Below, in pieces: positions 22,193 through 33,463 of a stretch of 64,000 nt of DNA. This DNA is from Xenorhabdus budapestensis. GTDB taxonomy: Bacteria; Pseudomonadota; Gammaproteobacteria; Enterobacterales; Enterobacteriaceae. Numbering within the stretch: the first letter of the stretch is position 1; every line of letters begins with the position of its first letter. The stretch is from assembly GCF_002632465.1 (NCBI RefSeq), contig NZ_NIBS01000001.1:31830-95829 (forward strand), in the 5' to 3' direction. The notes beneath the pieces were generated by a model that worked only from the letters and a program-made list of their open reading frames with translations, made no database searches and was not told where the DNA came from. A program made the position numbers and the translations under genes.

Positions 22193-22221
22193 AAAACGCC
22201 ACTTTTTGTGGCGTTTTTTAT
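22193..22221 (+). terminator. Terminator after rho
   Basis: AAAACGCCAC, short T-rich loop, GTGGCGTTTTTTA: a compact GC stem with a T run, 60 bases after the rho stop codon and well before wecA. Confidence 0.9.
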
Positions 22222-22492
22222 AGGTATGTTAATTTATACGTTGAAATGGTACATATTTTGCATGCTTTTTGTTTGATTAAGCGAATATTTATTGAACACA
22301 GGCTTTACAAATGTTCCATAAATAATTATTAATCACGATCTAAAATCTGCATTATCTATTTGATTTGTATTTATACACAGTAGGATGTCTTCTTGAACAG
22401 GGAACTTATGGATTCGATATTAAATGGAACCTCCATAAGTCAATGAATAATAGATGACCCATCATTATTATTTTTTACAGAGAGTTGTTATT

Positions 22493-23581
22493 GTGAATAT
22501 TCCCAGCATGAGCGCCGAAGTTTTTTGCATCTTTATATTTTCATTAATTTTTTTGTTTATAGCAAGGAAGGTAGCAAAAAAGATTGGTCTTGTTGATAAA
22601 CCGAATTACCGCAAACGCCATCATGGATTAATTCCTCTGGTAGGAGGTATATCAGTTTTTGTTAGTATCTGTTTTGCTTTTGTTATAACAAAAGAGTTTA
22701 TACCACATAAGTGGTTGTATCTAGCTTGTGCAGGAACATTGGTTTTTATTGGAGCACTGGACGATCGTTTTGATATCAGTGTAAAAATTCGCGCAACAAT
22801 TCAGGCTTTGGTCGGCATTAGTATGATGTACTTTGCTGGTCTGAAGCTTGAAAGTTTGGGTAATACTTTTGGTCCGTGGGAAATGACTCTGGGCCCATTT
22901 AGCTATGTGGTTACTCTGTTTGCGGTCTGGGCTGCCATTAATGCTTTTAACATGATGGATGGCATTGATGGTTTACTGGGAGGATTGTCTTGCGTCTCTT
23001 TCGGTGCATTAGGTATTTTGCTTTATGAAAGCGGCAATACTGCATTGGCATTTTGGTGCTTTGCGTTTATAGCTGGAATATTGCCTTATATTTTTCTCAA
23101 TCTGGGCCTGCTTGGTAAACGTTTCAAAGTCTTTATGGGGGACGCCGGAAGTACATTGATTGGTTTCACCATCATCTGGCTGTTGACTGAGGTGACTCAA
23201 GGGGAAAATCGTTCTATTGACCCTGTGACAGCATTATGGATCATTGCTATCCCATTGATGGATATGGTTGCGATTATGTACCGCCGATTGCGTAAGGGCA
23301 TGAGTCCATTTTCCCCGGATCGTCAGCATATTCATCACTTGATCATGCGTGCAGGTTTTACTTCCCGTCAGGCATTCGTCTTAATTACCGTGGCGGCAGC
23401 TTTGTTAGCCGGAGTGGGCATTATGGGTGAACGGTTAAGTTTTGTGCCTGAATGGGTAATGTTGGTATTATTTTTGCTTACATTTATATTGTATGGTTAT
23501 TGCATCAAAAGAGCATGGCGAGTTGCTCGTTTTATCAAACGGTGTAAACGTCGGATGCGTCGGGTTGCAAGCCATCATTAA
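22493..23581 (+). CDS. wecA: WecA, undecaprenyl-phosphate GlcNAc-1-phosphate transferase
   Basis: A 362-residue polytopic membrane enzyme that starts enterobacterial common antigen (and often O-antigen) by linking GlcNAc-1-P to undecaprenyl phosphate. About eleven hydrophobic helices surround the catalytic ALDDRFD, NMMDGIDGL and MGDAGS loops and the HIHH motif. GTG at 22493 was chosen because AGAGAG is eight bases upstream and the protein then begins MNI like E. coli. It is the first gene of the common antigen operon. Confidence 0.96.
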   Translation: MNIPSMSAEVFCIFIFSLIFLFIARKVAKKIGLVDKPNYRKRHHGLIPLVGGISVFVSICFAFVITKEFIPHKWLYLACAGTLVFIGALDDRFDISVKIRATIQALVGISMMYFAGLKLESLGNTFGPWEMTLGPFSYVVTLFAVWAAINAFNMMDGIDGLLGGLSCVSFGALGILLYESGNTALAFWCFAFIAGILPYIFLNLGLLGKRFKVFMGDAGSTLIGFTIIWLLTEVTQGENRSIDPVTALWIIAIPLMDMVAIMYRRLRKGMSPFSPDRQHIHHLIMRAGFTSRQAFVLITVAAALLAGVGIMGERLSFVPEWVMLVLFLLTFILYGYCIKRAWRVARFIKRCKRRMRRVASHH

Positions 23582-23614
23582 AAAATAATCGGCTTATCAA
23601 AGAGGTTTGGCGCA

Positions 23615-24670
23615 GTGAAAAACTCAGAAACGAAATCTAATCAGGGTCAGGCGGCTATAGAGCATGAACTGGATATTCGTGCACTATGTTATGCTCTGTG
23701 GCGTGGAAAGATATGGATTATCGCACTGGCAATTATTTTCGCTGCTGTCGCTCTGGCTGCATCGTATCTGATGCAGCAAAAATGGAGCGCAACCGCTATT
23801 GTAGATTTACCGACGACGAATAATCTGGGGAGCTACTATTCACAACAGCAATTTCTGCGCAATTTAGATACACACATTAATGCTTCGCCGGAAGCTCAGT
23901 TACCGACTATTCCCGACGGTGCATATAACGAGTTCATGACGCAAGTCGAGGCATATGATACCCGTCGTGAATTCTGGCTTCATTCCAATTATTACAAACA
24001 GCGCCGAGATGGCAATAGTAAAGCGGATGCCGTGTTACTGGAAGAATTGATCAACAATATTCAGGTGACACGCCGTAATGAGAAAAATGTGCAGAATGAA
24101 CACATTAAATTAACGGCAGAAACAGCAATAGATGCCAACCGGCTGCTGCGGGAATATATTGCTTTTGCTAATCAACGCGCAAGCACCTACCTGAACAATG
24201 AAATTAAAGGTGCATGGGCTACACGTACTCAATCAATGAAGGCGTTGGTCAAACGACAAGAAATGGTGGCCAAGGCAATGTATAACCGTGAGTTGAATGT
24301 CTTGCAGCAATCATTGAAGGTTGCTGAGAAACAGGGCATTCAGCGTAATCAGACAAACATCCCTCTTGATGAACTGCCTGAATCCAAAATGTTCATGCTA
24401 GGAGTACCATTGCTGCAAGCCCAGATCGAAACTTTGCAAGCTACAGGTCCCAATTACAGCATTGATTATGATCAAAATATAGCAATGTTGGCGACATTAA
24501 ATGTTGGTCCTACTTTGCAGAATATTTTTCAGACCTACCGTTATCTCAGAACACCTGAAGAACCTGTCAACAGAGACAGTCCTCGCCGTGGATTTATGAT
24601 GATTCTGTGGGGAGCCATCGGTATGTTGGTTGGTGCTGGAATCGCATTAGCGAGGCGTTCGCGTACATAA
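23615..24670 (+). CDS. wzzE: WzzE, common antigen chain-length regulator
   Basis: A 351-residue polysaccharide copolymerase. Two membrane helices flank a large periplasmic domain: residues about 33-54 and 328-346, the latter with the proline/glycine-rich segment typical of Wzz proteins (PRRGFMMILWG). It sets the number of trisaccharide repeats together with WzyE. The start is GTG with AGAGG nine bases upstream. It lies 33 bases after wecA. Confidence 0.95.
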   Translation: MKNSETKSNQGQAAIEHELDIRALCYALWRGKIWIIALAIIFAAVALAASYLMQQKWSATAIVDLPTTNNLGSYYSQQQFLRNLDTHINASPEAQLPTIPDGAYNEFMTQVEAYDTRREFWLHSNYYKQRRDGNSKADAVLLEELINNIQVTRRNEKNVQNEHIKLTAETAIDANRLLREYIAFANQRASTYLNNEIKGAWATRTQSMKALVKRQEMVAKAMYNRELNVLQQSLKVAEKQGIQRNQTNIPLDELPESKMFMLGVPLLQAQIETLQATGPNYSIDYDQNIAMLATLNVGPTLQNIFQTYRYLRTPEEPVNRDSPRRGFMMILWGAIGMLVGAGIALARRSRT

Positions 24671-24843
24671 TTTTATGTAAATAATAACTATATAAATTTC
24701 ATTTATCGCAAGAACAAATGAATGACTGTTTCAGATAGTCTGTATTTTGTATACACATACATTGGAAGCGGGATGAAAGTAATTGCAACAAATATCCCTT
24801 TGTGGAATTACCAGCAATTGATTGACAAAATAAGAGAGCCACT

Positions 24844-25974
24844 GTGAAAGTGTTGACTGTGTTTGGTACTCGCCCGGAAGCCATCAAAATGGCACCATTG
24901 GTACATGCTTTGACCAGGGATAATGCTTTTGAGGCAAAAGTTTGTGTCACTGCACAGCATAGGGAAATGTTAGATCAAGTACTGCACTTATTTGGGGTTA
25001 AGCCGGATTTTGATCTCAATATTATGAAACAAGGGCAGGATCTCACGGATATTACCTGCCGGATACTTGAATCCATGAAGCCTGTATTAAGTGAGTTCAA
25101 GCCAGATGTGGTGCTGGTGCATGGTGATACGACAACGACAATGGCAACTAGTCTGGCAGCTTTTTACCAACGTATTCCGGTAGGTCATGTTGAAGCCGGA
25201 TTGAGAACTGGCGATTTGTACTCTCCGTGGCCGGAAGAGGCCAATCGTAAGATTGCTGGTCATCTGGCAACATACCATTTCGCGCCGACGGAAAACTCTC
25301 GTAACAATCTCTTGCAAGAATCAATTGCAGATAACACTATTTTTGTCACGGGAAATACGGTCATTGATGCTTTGCTCTGGGTGCGTGACCGCATTATGAA
25401 TGATGAAGTGTTGAGTGAACAATTTGCTGAGCTTTACCCCTTTATTGATCCCAATAAGAAAATGATCCTGGTGACAGGCCATCGCCGTGAGAATTTTGGT
25501 GGTGGGTTTGAGCGGATTTGTGAAGCGTTAGCGCAAATTGCCAGAATGCACCCTGATGTACAGGTCGTTTATCCTGTTCACCTGAATCCTAATGTGTGTG
25601 AGCCGGTAAAACGCATTCTGCATGATATTGATAATGTTATTCTTATCAATCCACAAGACTATCTGCCATTTGTCTATTTGATGGATCATGCCTACCTGAT
25701 CCTCACCGACTCAGGCGGGATCCAGGAAGAAGCCCCTTCACTTGGAAAACCCGTTCTGGTCATGCGTAATACCACAGAGCGACCAGAGGCAATTGATGCT
25801 GGCACAGTGCGGTTGGTAGGAACAAAAACCCAAACTATCGTTGATGAAGTCACACGTTTGTTGACGGATGACTCTGCCTATCAACAGATGAGCCGAGCCC
25901 ATAACCCTTACGGTGATGGTAAGGCTTGCCAGCGAATTCTGGAAGTATTGAAGAAAAATCAGGTGACATTATGA
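24844..25974 (+). CDS. wecB: UDP-GlcNAc 2-epimerase (non-hydrolysing)
   Basis: A 376-residue GT-B-fold enzyme that converts UDP-GlcNAc to UDP-ManNAc. Characteristic segments are [13 protein letters not shown] at the N-terminus, [24 protein letters not shown] and [11 protein letters not shown]. The start is GTG, matching the E. coli N-terminus exactly, although the AG-rich ribosome site is modest. About 170 bases separate it from wzzE. It overlaps wecC by four bases (ATGA). Confidence 0.97.
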   Translation: MKVLTVFGTRPEAIKMAPLVHALTRDNAFEAKVCVTAQHREMLDQVLHLFGVKPDFDLNIMKQGQDLTDITCRILESMKPVLSEFKPDVVLVHGDTTTTMATSLAAFYQRIPVGHVEAGLRTGDLYSPWPEEANRKIAGHLATYHFAPTENSRNNLLQESIADNTIFVTGNTVIDALLWVRDRIMNDEVLSEQFAELYPFIDPNKKMILVTGHRRENFGGGFERICEALAQIARMHPDVQVVYPVHLNPNVCEPVKRILHDIDNVILINPQDYLPFVYLMDHAYLILTDSGGIQEEAPSLGKPVLVMRNTTERPEAIDAGTVRLVGTKTQTIVDEVTRLLTDDSAYQQMSRAHNPYGDGKACQRILEVLKKNQVTL

Positions 25975-27233
25975 GCTTTGAAACAATTTCTGTTATCGGT
26001 CTTGGTTATATTGGCTTACCTACTGCAGCAGCATTTGCGTCTCGTCAGAAAACGGTTATTGGTGTTGATGTTAATCAACATGCAGTGGAGACGATTAATC
26101 GTGGAAAGATCCATATTGTTGAACCTGATTTGGATAAAGTAGTCAAAACCGCTGTTGAAGATGGCTATCTGAAAGCAGTGTCTTCCCCCCAACCCGCCGA
26201 TGCATTTTTAATTGCGGTTCCCACGCCTTTTAAGGGAGCTCACGAGCCTGATATAGCTTATGTTCGCGCGGCGGCAGAATCTCTTGCTCCGGTTTTGAAA
26301 AAAGGGAATTTGATTATTCTGGAATCAACATCGCCTGTTGGCGCGACTGAGCAGATGGCAGAGTGGCTGGCAGAAGTTCGCCCTGATCTTTCGTTTCCAC
26401 AGCAGGCAGGGGAAAATTCAGATATTGATATCGCATATTGCCCTGAGCGGGTACTGCCGGGGCAGGTCATGGTGGAGCTGATCAAAAATGATCGCGTTGT
26501 GGGAGGCATGACACCAAAATCGTCTTCCAGAGCAAGCGAATTGTATAAAATTTTCCTTGAAGGCGAATGTGTTGTCACCAATGCCAGAACTGCGGAAATG
26601 TGTAAGCTGACAGAGAACAGCTTTCGGGATGTCAACATCGCATTTGCTAATGAACTCTCGCTTATCTGTGCTGAGCAGGGGATTAATGTCTGGGAATTAA
26701 TCAGTCTGGCAAATCGGCATCCTCGCGTTAATATTCTGCAACCGGGCCCAGGGGTTGGTGGACACTGCATCGCTGTAGATCCGTGGTTTATTGTGTCACA
26801 GAATCCTGCACAATCCCGTTTGATTCACACTGCCCGCCTTGTGAATGATGGCAAGCCACTTTGGGTCGTTGATCAAGTGAAAGCTGCGGTGGCGGACTGT
26901 TTAGTTGAAAGTGGCAAACGGGCAAGTGAAATTAAAATCGCCTGTTTTGGTCTGGCATTTAAATCAAATATTGATGATTTACGGGAAAGCCCGGCAGTTC
27001 ATATCACCAAAATGGTCGCACAGTGGCATGCCGGCACCACCTTCGCAGTTGAGCCGAATATCCATAAACTGCCTCATTCACTGGAGGGTGTCGTGGAACT
27101 GGTAGATTTGCAACAGGCACTGGAAGAGGCCGACGTTGTGTTAATGCTGGTGGATCACAGCCAATTTAAGTCCATTAATGGCAATCAAATAAAACAAAAA
27201 TGGGTTGTTGATACCAAAGGAGTTTGGCGTTGA
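25971..27233 (+). CDS. wecC: UDP-ManNAc dehydrogenase
   Basis: A 420-residue NAD-dependent four-electron dehydrogenase that oxidises UDP-ManNAc to UDP-ManNAcA. The Rossmann motif GLGYIGLP opens the protein and the catalytic cysteine lies in [13 protein letters not shown]; the C-terminal UDP-binding domain is complete. The frame is open 15 codons upstream, but homology begins at MSFETIS, which overlaps the wecB stop by four bases. Confidence 0.97.
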   Translation: MSFETISVIGLGYIGLPTAAAFASRQKTVIGVDVNQHAVETINRGKIHIVEPDLDKVVKTAVEDGYLKAVSSPQPADAFLIAVPTPFKGAHEPDIAYVRAAAESLAPVLKKGNLIILESTSPVGATEQMAEWLAEVRPDLSFPQQAGENSDIDIAYCPERVLPGQVMVELIKNDRVVGGMTPKSSSRASELYKIFLEGECVVTNARTAEMCKLTENSFRDVNIAFANELSLICAEQGINVWELISLANRHPRVNILQPGPGVGGHCIAVDPWFIVSQNPAQSRLIHTARLVNDGKPLWVVDQVKAAVADCLVESGKRASEIKIACFGLAFKSNIDDLRESPAVHITKMVAQWHAGTTFAVEPNIHKLPHSLEGVVELVDLQQALEEADVVLMLVDHSQFKSINGNQIKQKWVVDTKGVWR

Positions 27234-28312
27234 AACGTATTCTGATTACTGGTGGTGCAGGCTTTATCGGCTCAGCGGTGGTTCGCCATATTATTAATCA
27301 CACTGAAGACAGCGTCGTTGTTGTTGATAGCCTAACTTATGCTGGCAATCTTGAGTCATTGGCTCCGGTTGCCGGACATCCTCGTTGTGTGTTTGAGCGG
27401 GTGGATATCCGTCATCGCGAAGCTTTAGATTGTATCTTTCAGCAATACCAACCTGATGCAGTGATGCATCTGGCGGCAGAAAGTCATGTTGATCGCTCCA
27501 TTGATGGGCCTGCGGCTTTTATCGAAACCAATATTATTGGAACTTATACCTTATTAGAAGCTGCTCGAGCGTTCTGGCAACAATTGGATCAGGATAAGCA
27601 GGCTGCATTTCGTTTTCACCATATTTCAACCGATGAAGTATATGGTGATTTGCATGGTGATGAGGGCTTTTTCACAGAAACGACACCTTATGCACCGAGC
27701 AGCCCTTATTCTGCATCGAAAGCATCCAGTGATCATCTGGTCAGAGCGTGGCGTCGTACCTATGGTTTACCGACAGTGATCACTAACTGTTCGAATAACT
27801 ATGGGCCTTACCATTTCCCGGAAAAACTGATCCCTCTGATGATCCTGAATGCGCTGGCAGGTAAACCTTTGCCCGTTTACGGTAAAGGAGAGCAGATCCG
27901 TGACTGGCTGTATGTAGAAGATCATGCACGGGCACTACATCTGGTGGTTACCAAGGCAAGACCTGGTGAAACCTATAATATTGGCGGCCACAATGAGCGC
28001 CGGAATATTGATGTAGTGAAAACTATCTGCGAATTACTGGAAGAGTTGCGTCCGGAAAAGCCAATGGGTGTTGCCTGTTATCGTGAGCTTATCACCTATG
28101 TCACTGACCGTCCGGGGCATGATATGCGTTATGCCATTGATGCAGCGAAAATTGAGCGTGAATTGGGGTGGACACCACAGGAGACATTTGAGTCCGGCAT
28201 TCGTAAAACGGTGCAGTGGTATCTGGAAAATGAGAGTTGGTGGCGTAGCGTTCAGGACGGCTCTTATGCAGGAGAGCGTCTTGGTTTGGTTGATCACTGC
28301 GGGAATGAATAA
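27230..28312 (+). CDS. rffG: dTDP-glucose 4,6-dehydratase
   Basis: A 360-residue short-chain dehydrogenase/reductase that makes dTDP-4-keto-6-deoxyglucose, a precursor of Fuc4NAc. The NAD motif GGAGFIGS is near the N-terminus, STDEVYG provides catalytic Thr-Asp-Glu, and YSASK has the Tyr-Lys pair. The start is TTG at 27230, overlapping the wecC stop, with GGAG seven bases upstream; the alternative TTG at 27224 would be too close to the ribosome site. Confidence 0.95.
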   Translation: MKRILITGGAGFIGSAVVRHIINHTEDSVVVVDSLTYAGNLESLAPVAGHPRCVFERVDIRHREALDCIFQQYQPDAVMHLAAESHVDRSIDGPAAFIETNIIGTYTLLEAARAFWQQLDQDKQAAFRFHHISTDEVYGDLHGDEGFFTETTPYAPSSPYSASKASSDHLVRAWRRTYGLPTVITNCSNNYGPYHFPEKLIPLMILNALAGKPLPVYGKGEQIRDWLYVEDHARALHLVVTKARPGETYNIGGHNERRNIDVVKTICELLEELRPEKPMGVACYRELITYVTDRPGHDMRYAIDAAKIERELGWTPQETFESGIRKTVQWYLENESWWRSVQDGSYAGERLGLVDHCGNE

Positions 28313-28330
28313 ACCCGCCTGGGGGACAGC

Positions 28331-29206
28331 ATGAAAGGCATTATACTGGCAGGTGGCTCTGGTACTCGTCTCTATCCAATAACACGCGGTGTATCAAAGC
28401 AGTTACTGCCTATTTATGATAAGCCAATGATCTACTATCCGTTGTCAGTCTTGATGCTGGCAGGGATACGCGACATCCTGATTATTTCTACTGCGGAAGA
28501 TCTGCCTGCCTTCAAACGGTTATTGGGTGATGGTGATCGTTTTGGTATTCACCTGAGTTATGTAGTACAACCTTCACCGGATGGTTTGGCACAGGCATTT
28601 CTGATCGGCGAGGAGTTTATTGGCGATGATGCCTGTTGTCTGGTACTTGGTGACAATATCTATTTTGGTCAAGCATTCAGTCCGAAATTGCAAAGTGTTG
28701 TGGCTCGCGGGCACGGAGCAACAGTATTCGGTTATCAGGTTATGGATCCTGAACGGTTTGGGGTTGTGGAATTTGATGAGCAGTACCGTGTACTTTCCAT
28801 TGAAGAAAAGCCAGCGCAGCCAAAATCAAATTGGGCAGTAACCGGACTCTATTTTTATGACAACAAAGTCGTGGATTTTGCTAAACAGGTGAAACCTTCC
28901 GACCGTGGTGAACTGGAAATTACCAGCATTAATCAGATGTATTTGGAGTGCGGAGAGCTAAATGTTGAACTGCTGGGACGTGGGTTTGCCTGGTTGGATA
29001 CTGGCACGCATGACAGTCTGATCGAGGCCAGTATGTTTGTTCAGACTGTCGAAAAACGGCAAGGTTTCAAAATAGCTTGTCTGGAAGAGATCGCATGGCG
29101 CAATGGATGGATGGATGAGGAACAGGTAAGAGCCTCTGCGACAGAGCTGGCAAAAACAGGTTACGGTCAATATTTGCTGGATTTACTCCATGTCTATTCA
29201 CGTTGA
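28331..29206 (+). CDS. rffH: Glucose-1-phosphate thymidylyltransferase
   Basis: A 291-residue RmlA-type nucleotidyltransferase that makes dTDP-glucose. The nucleotide-binding motif [13 protein letters not shown] is at the N-terminus, and [12 protein letters not shown] and [10 protein letters not shown] follow in the canonical order. Its reaction feeds RffG, which is encoded just upstream. The ATG follows GGGGGACAGC. Confidence 0.97.
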   Translation: MKGIILAGGSGTRLYPITRGVSKQLLPIYDKPMIYYPLSVLMLAGIRDILIISTAEDLPAFKRLLGDGDRFGIHLSYVVQPSPDGLAQAFLIGEEFIGDDACCLVLGDNIYFGQAFSPKLQSVVARGHGATVFGYQVMDPERFGVVEFDEQYRVLSIEEKPAQPKSNWAVTGLYFYDNKVVDFAKQVKPSDRGELEITSINQMYLECGELNVELLGRGFAWLDTGTHDSLIEASMFVQTVEKRQGFKIACLEEIAWRNGWMDEEQVRASATELAKTGYGQYLLDLLHVYSR

Positions 29207-29966
29207 ACCTGTTCACGCTGATATTGAGCCTTTGGTATGGGATAGTCAGTTTTTTGGCTTATCTACTGCCCGTCTAAATTTTGTATCGGAGTTTTCTTCT
29301 ACTAAGGGACGGATAACAACAACTCAGTTGGATGAATATGCTTTGGTGCAGGCGAAAGTTCCTGCGCAACAACTCTATTTGGTTGATCAGTTATCTGCTC
29401 TGGACTTCTCTCTGGTGGAAGGCGAAGCGGATTTACTGTTGTCTGTTAATTCATCATCTGTCAGTTCGTTACCTACCAGTTCAGAAGAATGTGATAAATA
29501 CCAGGCATTGATAATCGCAACGCCACCGGATATTCCGGTATTGAAAGCTGCAGCGACCCGTGTGTTCGCAACCAGCCGCTTCCGTGCCCCTTGGTATCAA
29601 CCGGATGACAGTGGCCGTTTTTACGCGACTTGGGTTGAAAACGCGGTTCTGGGAACCTTTGATCACGAATGTTTGCTCGTCAATGATCAGTGTGGTGGGC
29701 TTGCCGGCTTTGTCACCATGAGAAACATCGGTTGCCATGAAGCACGAATAGGTTTACTGGCAGCATTACCAGGAAAGCATCACCAGGGAATTGGAAAGAA
29801 GTTGATGTCGGCGGCGCAGCAGTGGTGTCATGGCCATAGGATACAACGGTTGAGAATTGCAACACAAATCAGCAATATCACGGCCTTGCGCCTTTATACA
29901 CGTAGTGGTGCGACAATCGAAAGCACCGCATATTGGTTATACAGAGGACGAAATGATTCCATTTAA
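29190..29966 (+). CDS. rffC: dTDP-4-amino-4,6-dideoxygalactose N-acetyltransferase
   Basis: A 258-residue GNAT acetyltransferase (WecD) that completes dTDP-Fuc4NAc using acetyl-CoA. The C-terminal half carries the GNAT core with [18 protein letters not shown] as the acetyl-CoA pyrophosphate loop, and ends in [11 protein letters not shown], very close to E. coli. It is about 30 residues longer than E. coli WecD; most of the excess lies in the poorly conserved N-terminal half. The chosen start overlaps rffH by 17 bases, and it overlaps wecE by 14 bases. Confidence 0.93.
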   Translation: MSIHVEPVHADIEPLVWDSQFFGLSTARLNFVSEFSSTKGRITTTQLDEYALVQAKVPAQQLYLVDQLSALDFSLVEGEADLLLSVNSSSVSSLPTSSEECDKYQALIIATPPDIPVLKAAATRVFATSRFRAPWYQPDDSGRFYATWVENAVLGTFDHECLLVNDQCGGLAGFVTMRNIGCHEARIGLLAALPGKHHQGIGKKLMSAAQQWCHGHRIQRLRIATQISNITALRLYTRSGATIESTAYWLYRGRNDSI

Positions 29967-31101
29967 CAAACCACCGGTAGTCGGCACTGAACTGAAATAT
30001 ATGCAACAGGCGATGACCAGTGGAAAATTGTGTGGTGATGGCAGTTTTACCAAGCGTTGTGAAGAGTGGATGGAAAAGCGTTTTAATTATTCAAACGCTC
30101 TTCATAGTTCAAAAATGCTGCTGACACCCTCTTGTACCGCTGCATTAGAAATGGCGGCAATACTGCTGAATATCCAGCCGGGTGATGAAGTTATCATGCC
30201 CAGTTACACGTTCGTTTCGACTTCCAATGCGTTTGTGCTGCGTGGAGCGACAATTGTTTTCGTGGATATCCGTTCGGATACGATGAATATTGACGAAACC
30301 AAGATTGAAGCTGCTATCACAGATAAAACCCGTGCTATCGTGCCAGTGCATTATGCAGGGGTAGCGTGTGAAATGGATACTATCTTGGCACTGGCGGAAA
30401 AATACAATCTGTATGTCGTGGAAGATGCTGCACAGGGTGTAATGTCCACTTACAAAGGCCGCGCGTTGGGAACCATTGGCCATATTGGCTGTTTCAGCTT
30501 TCATGAGACCAAAAATTACTCTTCCGGAGGTGAAGGTGGGGCAATACTGATCAACGATAAATCCATGTTCTCCCGCGCGGAGATTATTCGTGAAAAAGGG
30601 ACTAACCGTACGCAGTTCTTCCGTGGACAAGTGGATAAATACACATGGCGTGATATTGGCTCCAGTTATCTGCTGTCCGATTTACAAGCCGCTTTCCTGT
30701 GGGCGCAGTTGGAAGTTGCTGAGGAAATCAATCAGCGCCGTCTGACCTTATGGGATAACTACTATCAGGCCTTGAAACCATTGGCTGAGAAGGGGCTTTT
30801 AACTCTGCCGATTGTGCCAGAAAATGTAGAGCACAATGCGCATATGTTCTATATCAAACTGAAAGATGTAGAAGAGCGTAGCGAGTTTAATAGCCATATG
30901 AAAGCGGCTGATATTTTGACAGTGTTCCACTATGTAGCGTTGCACACCAGCCCAGCCGGTGAGAAATGTGGTCATTTTCACGGTGAAGACCGCTTTACCA
31001 CCAGCGAAAGTGAACGTCTGGTGCGTTTGCCGATGTTTTACAATATTACTGATGAAGAGCAGCAGATGGTCATCAGCCGCATTAAGGAATTTTTTGCCTG
31101 A
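29953..31101 (+). CDS. wecE: dTDP-4-dehydro-6-deoxyglucose transaminase
   Basis: A 382-residue fold-type I PLP aminotransferase (DegT/DnrJ family, RffA) that makes dTDP-4-amino-4,6-dideoxygalactose. The PLP lysine lies in HETKNYSSGGEGGA, and VVEDAAQGV has the ring-stacking aspartate. The frame is open 32 codons upstream within rffC, but homology begins at [11 protein letters not shown] with GAGGACGAA before the ATG. A short insertion (FNYSNALHSSKM, about residue 50) is present relative to E. coli. Confidence 0.95.
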   Translation: MIPFNKPPVVGTELKYMQQAMTSGKLCGDGSFTKRCEEWMEKRFNYSNALHSSKMLLTPSCTAALEMAAILLNIQPGDEVIMPSYTFVSTSNAFVLRGATIVFVDIRSDTMNIDETKIEAAITDKTRAIVPVHYAGVACEMDTILALAEKYNLYVVEDAAQGVMSTYKGRALGTIGHIGCFSFHETKNYSSGGEGGAILINDKSMFSRAEIIREKGTNRTQFFRGQVDKYTWRDIGSSYLLSDLQAAFLWAQLEVAEEINQRRLTLWDNYYQALKPLAEKGLLTLPIVPENVEHNAHMFYIKLKDVEERSEFNSHMKAADILTVFHYVALHTSPAGEKCGHFHGEDRFTTSESERLVRLPMFYNITDEEQQMVISRIKEFFA

Positions 31102-32381
31102 TGTCACTTGCCAAAGCCTCAGTCTGGACGGCTGGCTCTACACTAATCAAGATTGGCGTCGGGTTGCTGGTCGTAAAACTTCTGGCCGTCTCCTTTGGCC
31201 CGACAGGCGTGGGGCAGGCGGGCAATTTCCGCCAACTCATTACTGTTCTGGGTGTACTGTCTGGTGCGGGGATCTTTAACGGTGTTACCAAATATGTTGC
31301 GGAACACCATGTTGTAGAACAGCATGTTGTAGAACACCATCAGCAACCGGAAAAGCTCAGAGCAGTATTGGGAACATCATCCTCAATTATTTTGGGGTTT
31401 TCTACCCTGCTGGCGATAGTTTTACTCTTATTCAGCGACACCATCAGTATCAGTTTGTTTGGTCATAACCATTACAAAATGGTTGTGCAGGCGCTCGCAT
31501 TTATTCAAATGGGAATCGCTTATGCCAACTATTTTCTGGCTATTTTGAAGGGATTTCGCGATGCTCAGGGAAACGCACTGGCGATAATATTGGGTAGTCT
31601 AGTCGGTGTGATTGTCTATAGCCTTTGCTATTGGTTAGGGGGGTATGAAGGCGCTCTGATAGGGTTGGCTTTAGTGCCTGCTTTGGTAGTGTTGCCGGCA
31701 GTGGTTATTCTTCTGCGTCGTAAAGTTATTGCGTTTTCGATATTGAAACCTCTCTGGGATCCTGCGATTGCCAGCCATTTGGGGAAGTTCACTCTGATGG
31801 CGTTATTGACCTCCATCACACTGCCAGTTGCCTACATCATGATGCGAAATTTGATGGCAGAGCGTTATAGCTGGGAAGAGGTTGGTATCTGGCAGGGAGT
31901 GAGCAGTATTTCAGATGCTTATTTACAATTTATCACGGCTTCTTTCACGGTTTATCTACTGCCGACCCTTTCCCGATTGGAAAATAAAAACGAGATTGCC
32001 AGTGAGATAGTGAAAGCGTTGAAATTTGTCTTACCGGCCGTAGCAGTTGCTAGCTTTTCAGTCTGGTTATTGCGTGATTTTGTTATTTGGTTACTGTTTT
32101 CTGATAAATTTACCGCAATGCGGGAACTATTTGCATGGCAATTGGTAGGTGATGTTCTGAAAGTTGGTGCTTATGTTTTTGGTTATCTGGTGATAGCGAA
32201 AGCAGCACTGCGTTTTTATCTATTGGCTGAAATCAGTCAATTTCTATTGTTGACCAGTTTTTCGCATTGGCTGATCCCCGTTAATGGGGCGCTGGGAGCA
32301 GCTCAGTCATATATGGCTACTTATATTGTTTATTTTATTCTTTGTTGTAGCGTATTTATTATTTATCGCGGACGAGCATGA
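31101..32381 (+). CDS. wzxE: WzxE, common antigen lipid III flippase
   Basis: A 426-residue MOP-superfamily flippase with about 12 membrane helices that moves undecaprenyl-linked ECA trisaccharide across the inner membrane. It begins [19 protein letters not shown], nearly identical to E. coli. It is ten residues longer than the E. coli protein because of three tandem 15-base units at 31302-31346 that encode [15 protein letters not shown] in a loop after KYVA. The start overlaps the wecE stop by one base (TGATG). Confidence 0.95.
   Translation: MSLAKASVWTAGSTLIKIGVGLLVVKLLAVSFGPTGVGQAGNFRQLITVLGVLSGAGIFNGVTKYVAEHHVVEQHVVEHHQQPEKLRAVLGTSSSIILGFSTLLAIVLLLFSDTISISLFGHNHYKMVVQALAFIQMGIAYANYFLAILKGFRDAQGNALAIILGSLVGVIVYSLCYWLGGYEGALIGLALVPALVVLPAVVILLRRKVIAFSILKPLWDPAIASHLGKFTLMALLTSITLPVAYIMMRNLMAERYSWEEVGIWQGVSSISDAYLQFITASFTVYLLPTLSRLENKNEIASEIVKALKFVLPAVAVASFSVWLLRDFVIWLLFSDKFTAMRELFAWQLVGDVLKVGAYVFGYLVIAKAALRFYLLAEISQFLLLTSFSHWLIPVNGALGAAQSYMATYIVYFILCCSVFIIYRGRA
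31302..31346 (+). repeat. Three 15-base tandem units inside wzxE
   Basis: Units GAACACCATGTTGTA, GAACAGCATGTTGTA and GAACACCATCAGCAA lie head to tail in frame. They encode a His/Val/Glu-rich loop absent from E. coli WzxE as I remember it. Confidence 0.85.
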
Positions 32382-33463
32382 CAACCTTAATCCACGTTTT
32401 GGGATCGGATATCCCACATCACAATCAAACGCTACTGCGTTTTTTTAATGACGTCTTGGCACAGGAAATAAATTCTCCAGCCAAACCGTGTTTTATGGTG
32501 GTGGCGCAAGAGCATTCATGGATAACAGAGAATTATCCTGCTTTAACCATCTCTGTTTATGAGAGTAAAGCGGCACTGTCGAAGGCCGTAATAGCACAGG
32601 CGCAAGAAGACAGAGCCAGACGTTTCTTTTTTCATGGACAGTTCAATACAGGATTGTGGATAGCTTTATTGATTGGAAAAATCAAAAGTCATCAATTCTG
32701 GTGGCATGTATGGGGAGCCGATCTGTATGAGGATTCCCGTCAGCTTAAATTTCGTCTGTTCTATCTGTTACGCCGTTTAGCGCAGAAACGGATAGGAAAG
32801 GTGTTTGCTACACGTGGCGATCTCAATCATTTCGCAGCGTTCAACCCTAATGTACCGGCTTCACTGCTGTATTTTCCAACGCGTATGGCACCTTCGCTGG
32901 TGGTGAAGGAAAAATCCTTTTCATCTGAAGGGGTCACTATTCTGTTGGGAAATTCAGGAGATAAATCCAATCGTCATATTGAAGCATTGCACAAAATTCA
33001 TCGTCAATTTGGCACAGAAGCCCGTCTCATTCTGCCAATGGGTTACCCTGATAATAATCAAGCCTATATCCAACATGTAGAACGAACTGCATTATCGTTG
33101 TTCCGGGCTGAGAATATCTGGATATTGAAAACAAAACTGGCTTTTGACGATTATTTGTCATTGCTGCGTCAATGCGATTTGGGCTATTTCATTTTTAAGC
33201 GCCAGCAGGGGATAGGAACTCTTTGCCAGTTGATTCAGTCAGGTATTCCATTTGTTTTGAGTCGTCAGAATCCATTCTGGCAAGACTTAACCGAGCAGCA
33301 AATCCCCGTTCTGTTTGATGGTGATAAGCTGAATAAGCACTGGGTGCAGGAAGCACAGCGTCAGATGCTGTCTCTTGATAAAAAGGCGATAGCCTTTTTT
33401 GATCCTAAATTTGTAGAAGGGTGGAAAATTGCCCTGTTGGAAGCATCTGGAGAGTTTCAATGA
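32378..33463 (+). CDS. wecF: WecF, Fuc4NAc transferase
   Basis: A 361-residue glycosyltransferase (RffT, GT56) that adds Fuc4NAc to ManNAcA-GlcNAc-PP-undecaprenol, producing lipid III. It begins [20 protein letters not shown] as in the family, and [11 protein letters not shown] and [17 protein letters not shown] are conserved. Its start overlaps the wzxE stop by four bases (ATGA) and its end overlaps wzyE the same way. Confidence 0.95.
   Translation: MTTLIHVLGSDIPHHNQTLLRFFNDVLAQEINSPAKPCFMVVAQEHSWITENYPALTISVYESKAALSKAVIAQAQEDRARRFFFHGQFNTGLWIALLIGKIKSHQFWWHVWGADLYEDSRQLKFRLFYLLRRLAQKRIGKVFATRGDLNHFAAFNPNVPASLLYFPTRMAPSLVVKEKSFSSEGVTILLGNSGDKSNRHIEALHKIHRQFGTEARLILPMGYPDNNQAYIQHVERTALSLFRAENIWILKTKLAFDDYLSLLRQCDLGYFIFKRQQGIGTLCQLIQSGIPFVLSRQNPFWQDLTEQQIPVLFDGDKLNKHWVQEAQRQMLSLDKKAIAFFDPKFVEGWKIALLEASGEFQ

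Noticed and set aside
26258-26770. 170-codon frame antisense to wecC
   Set aside because: It is the antisense shadow of a strongly conserved gene and its sequence looks like no known protein.
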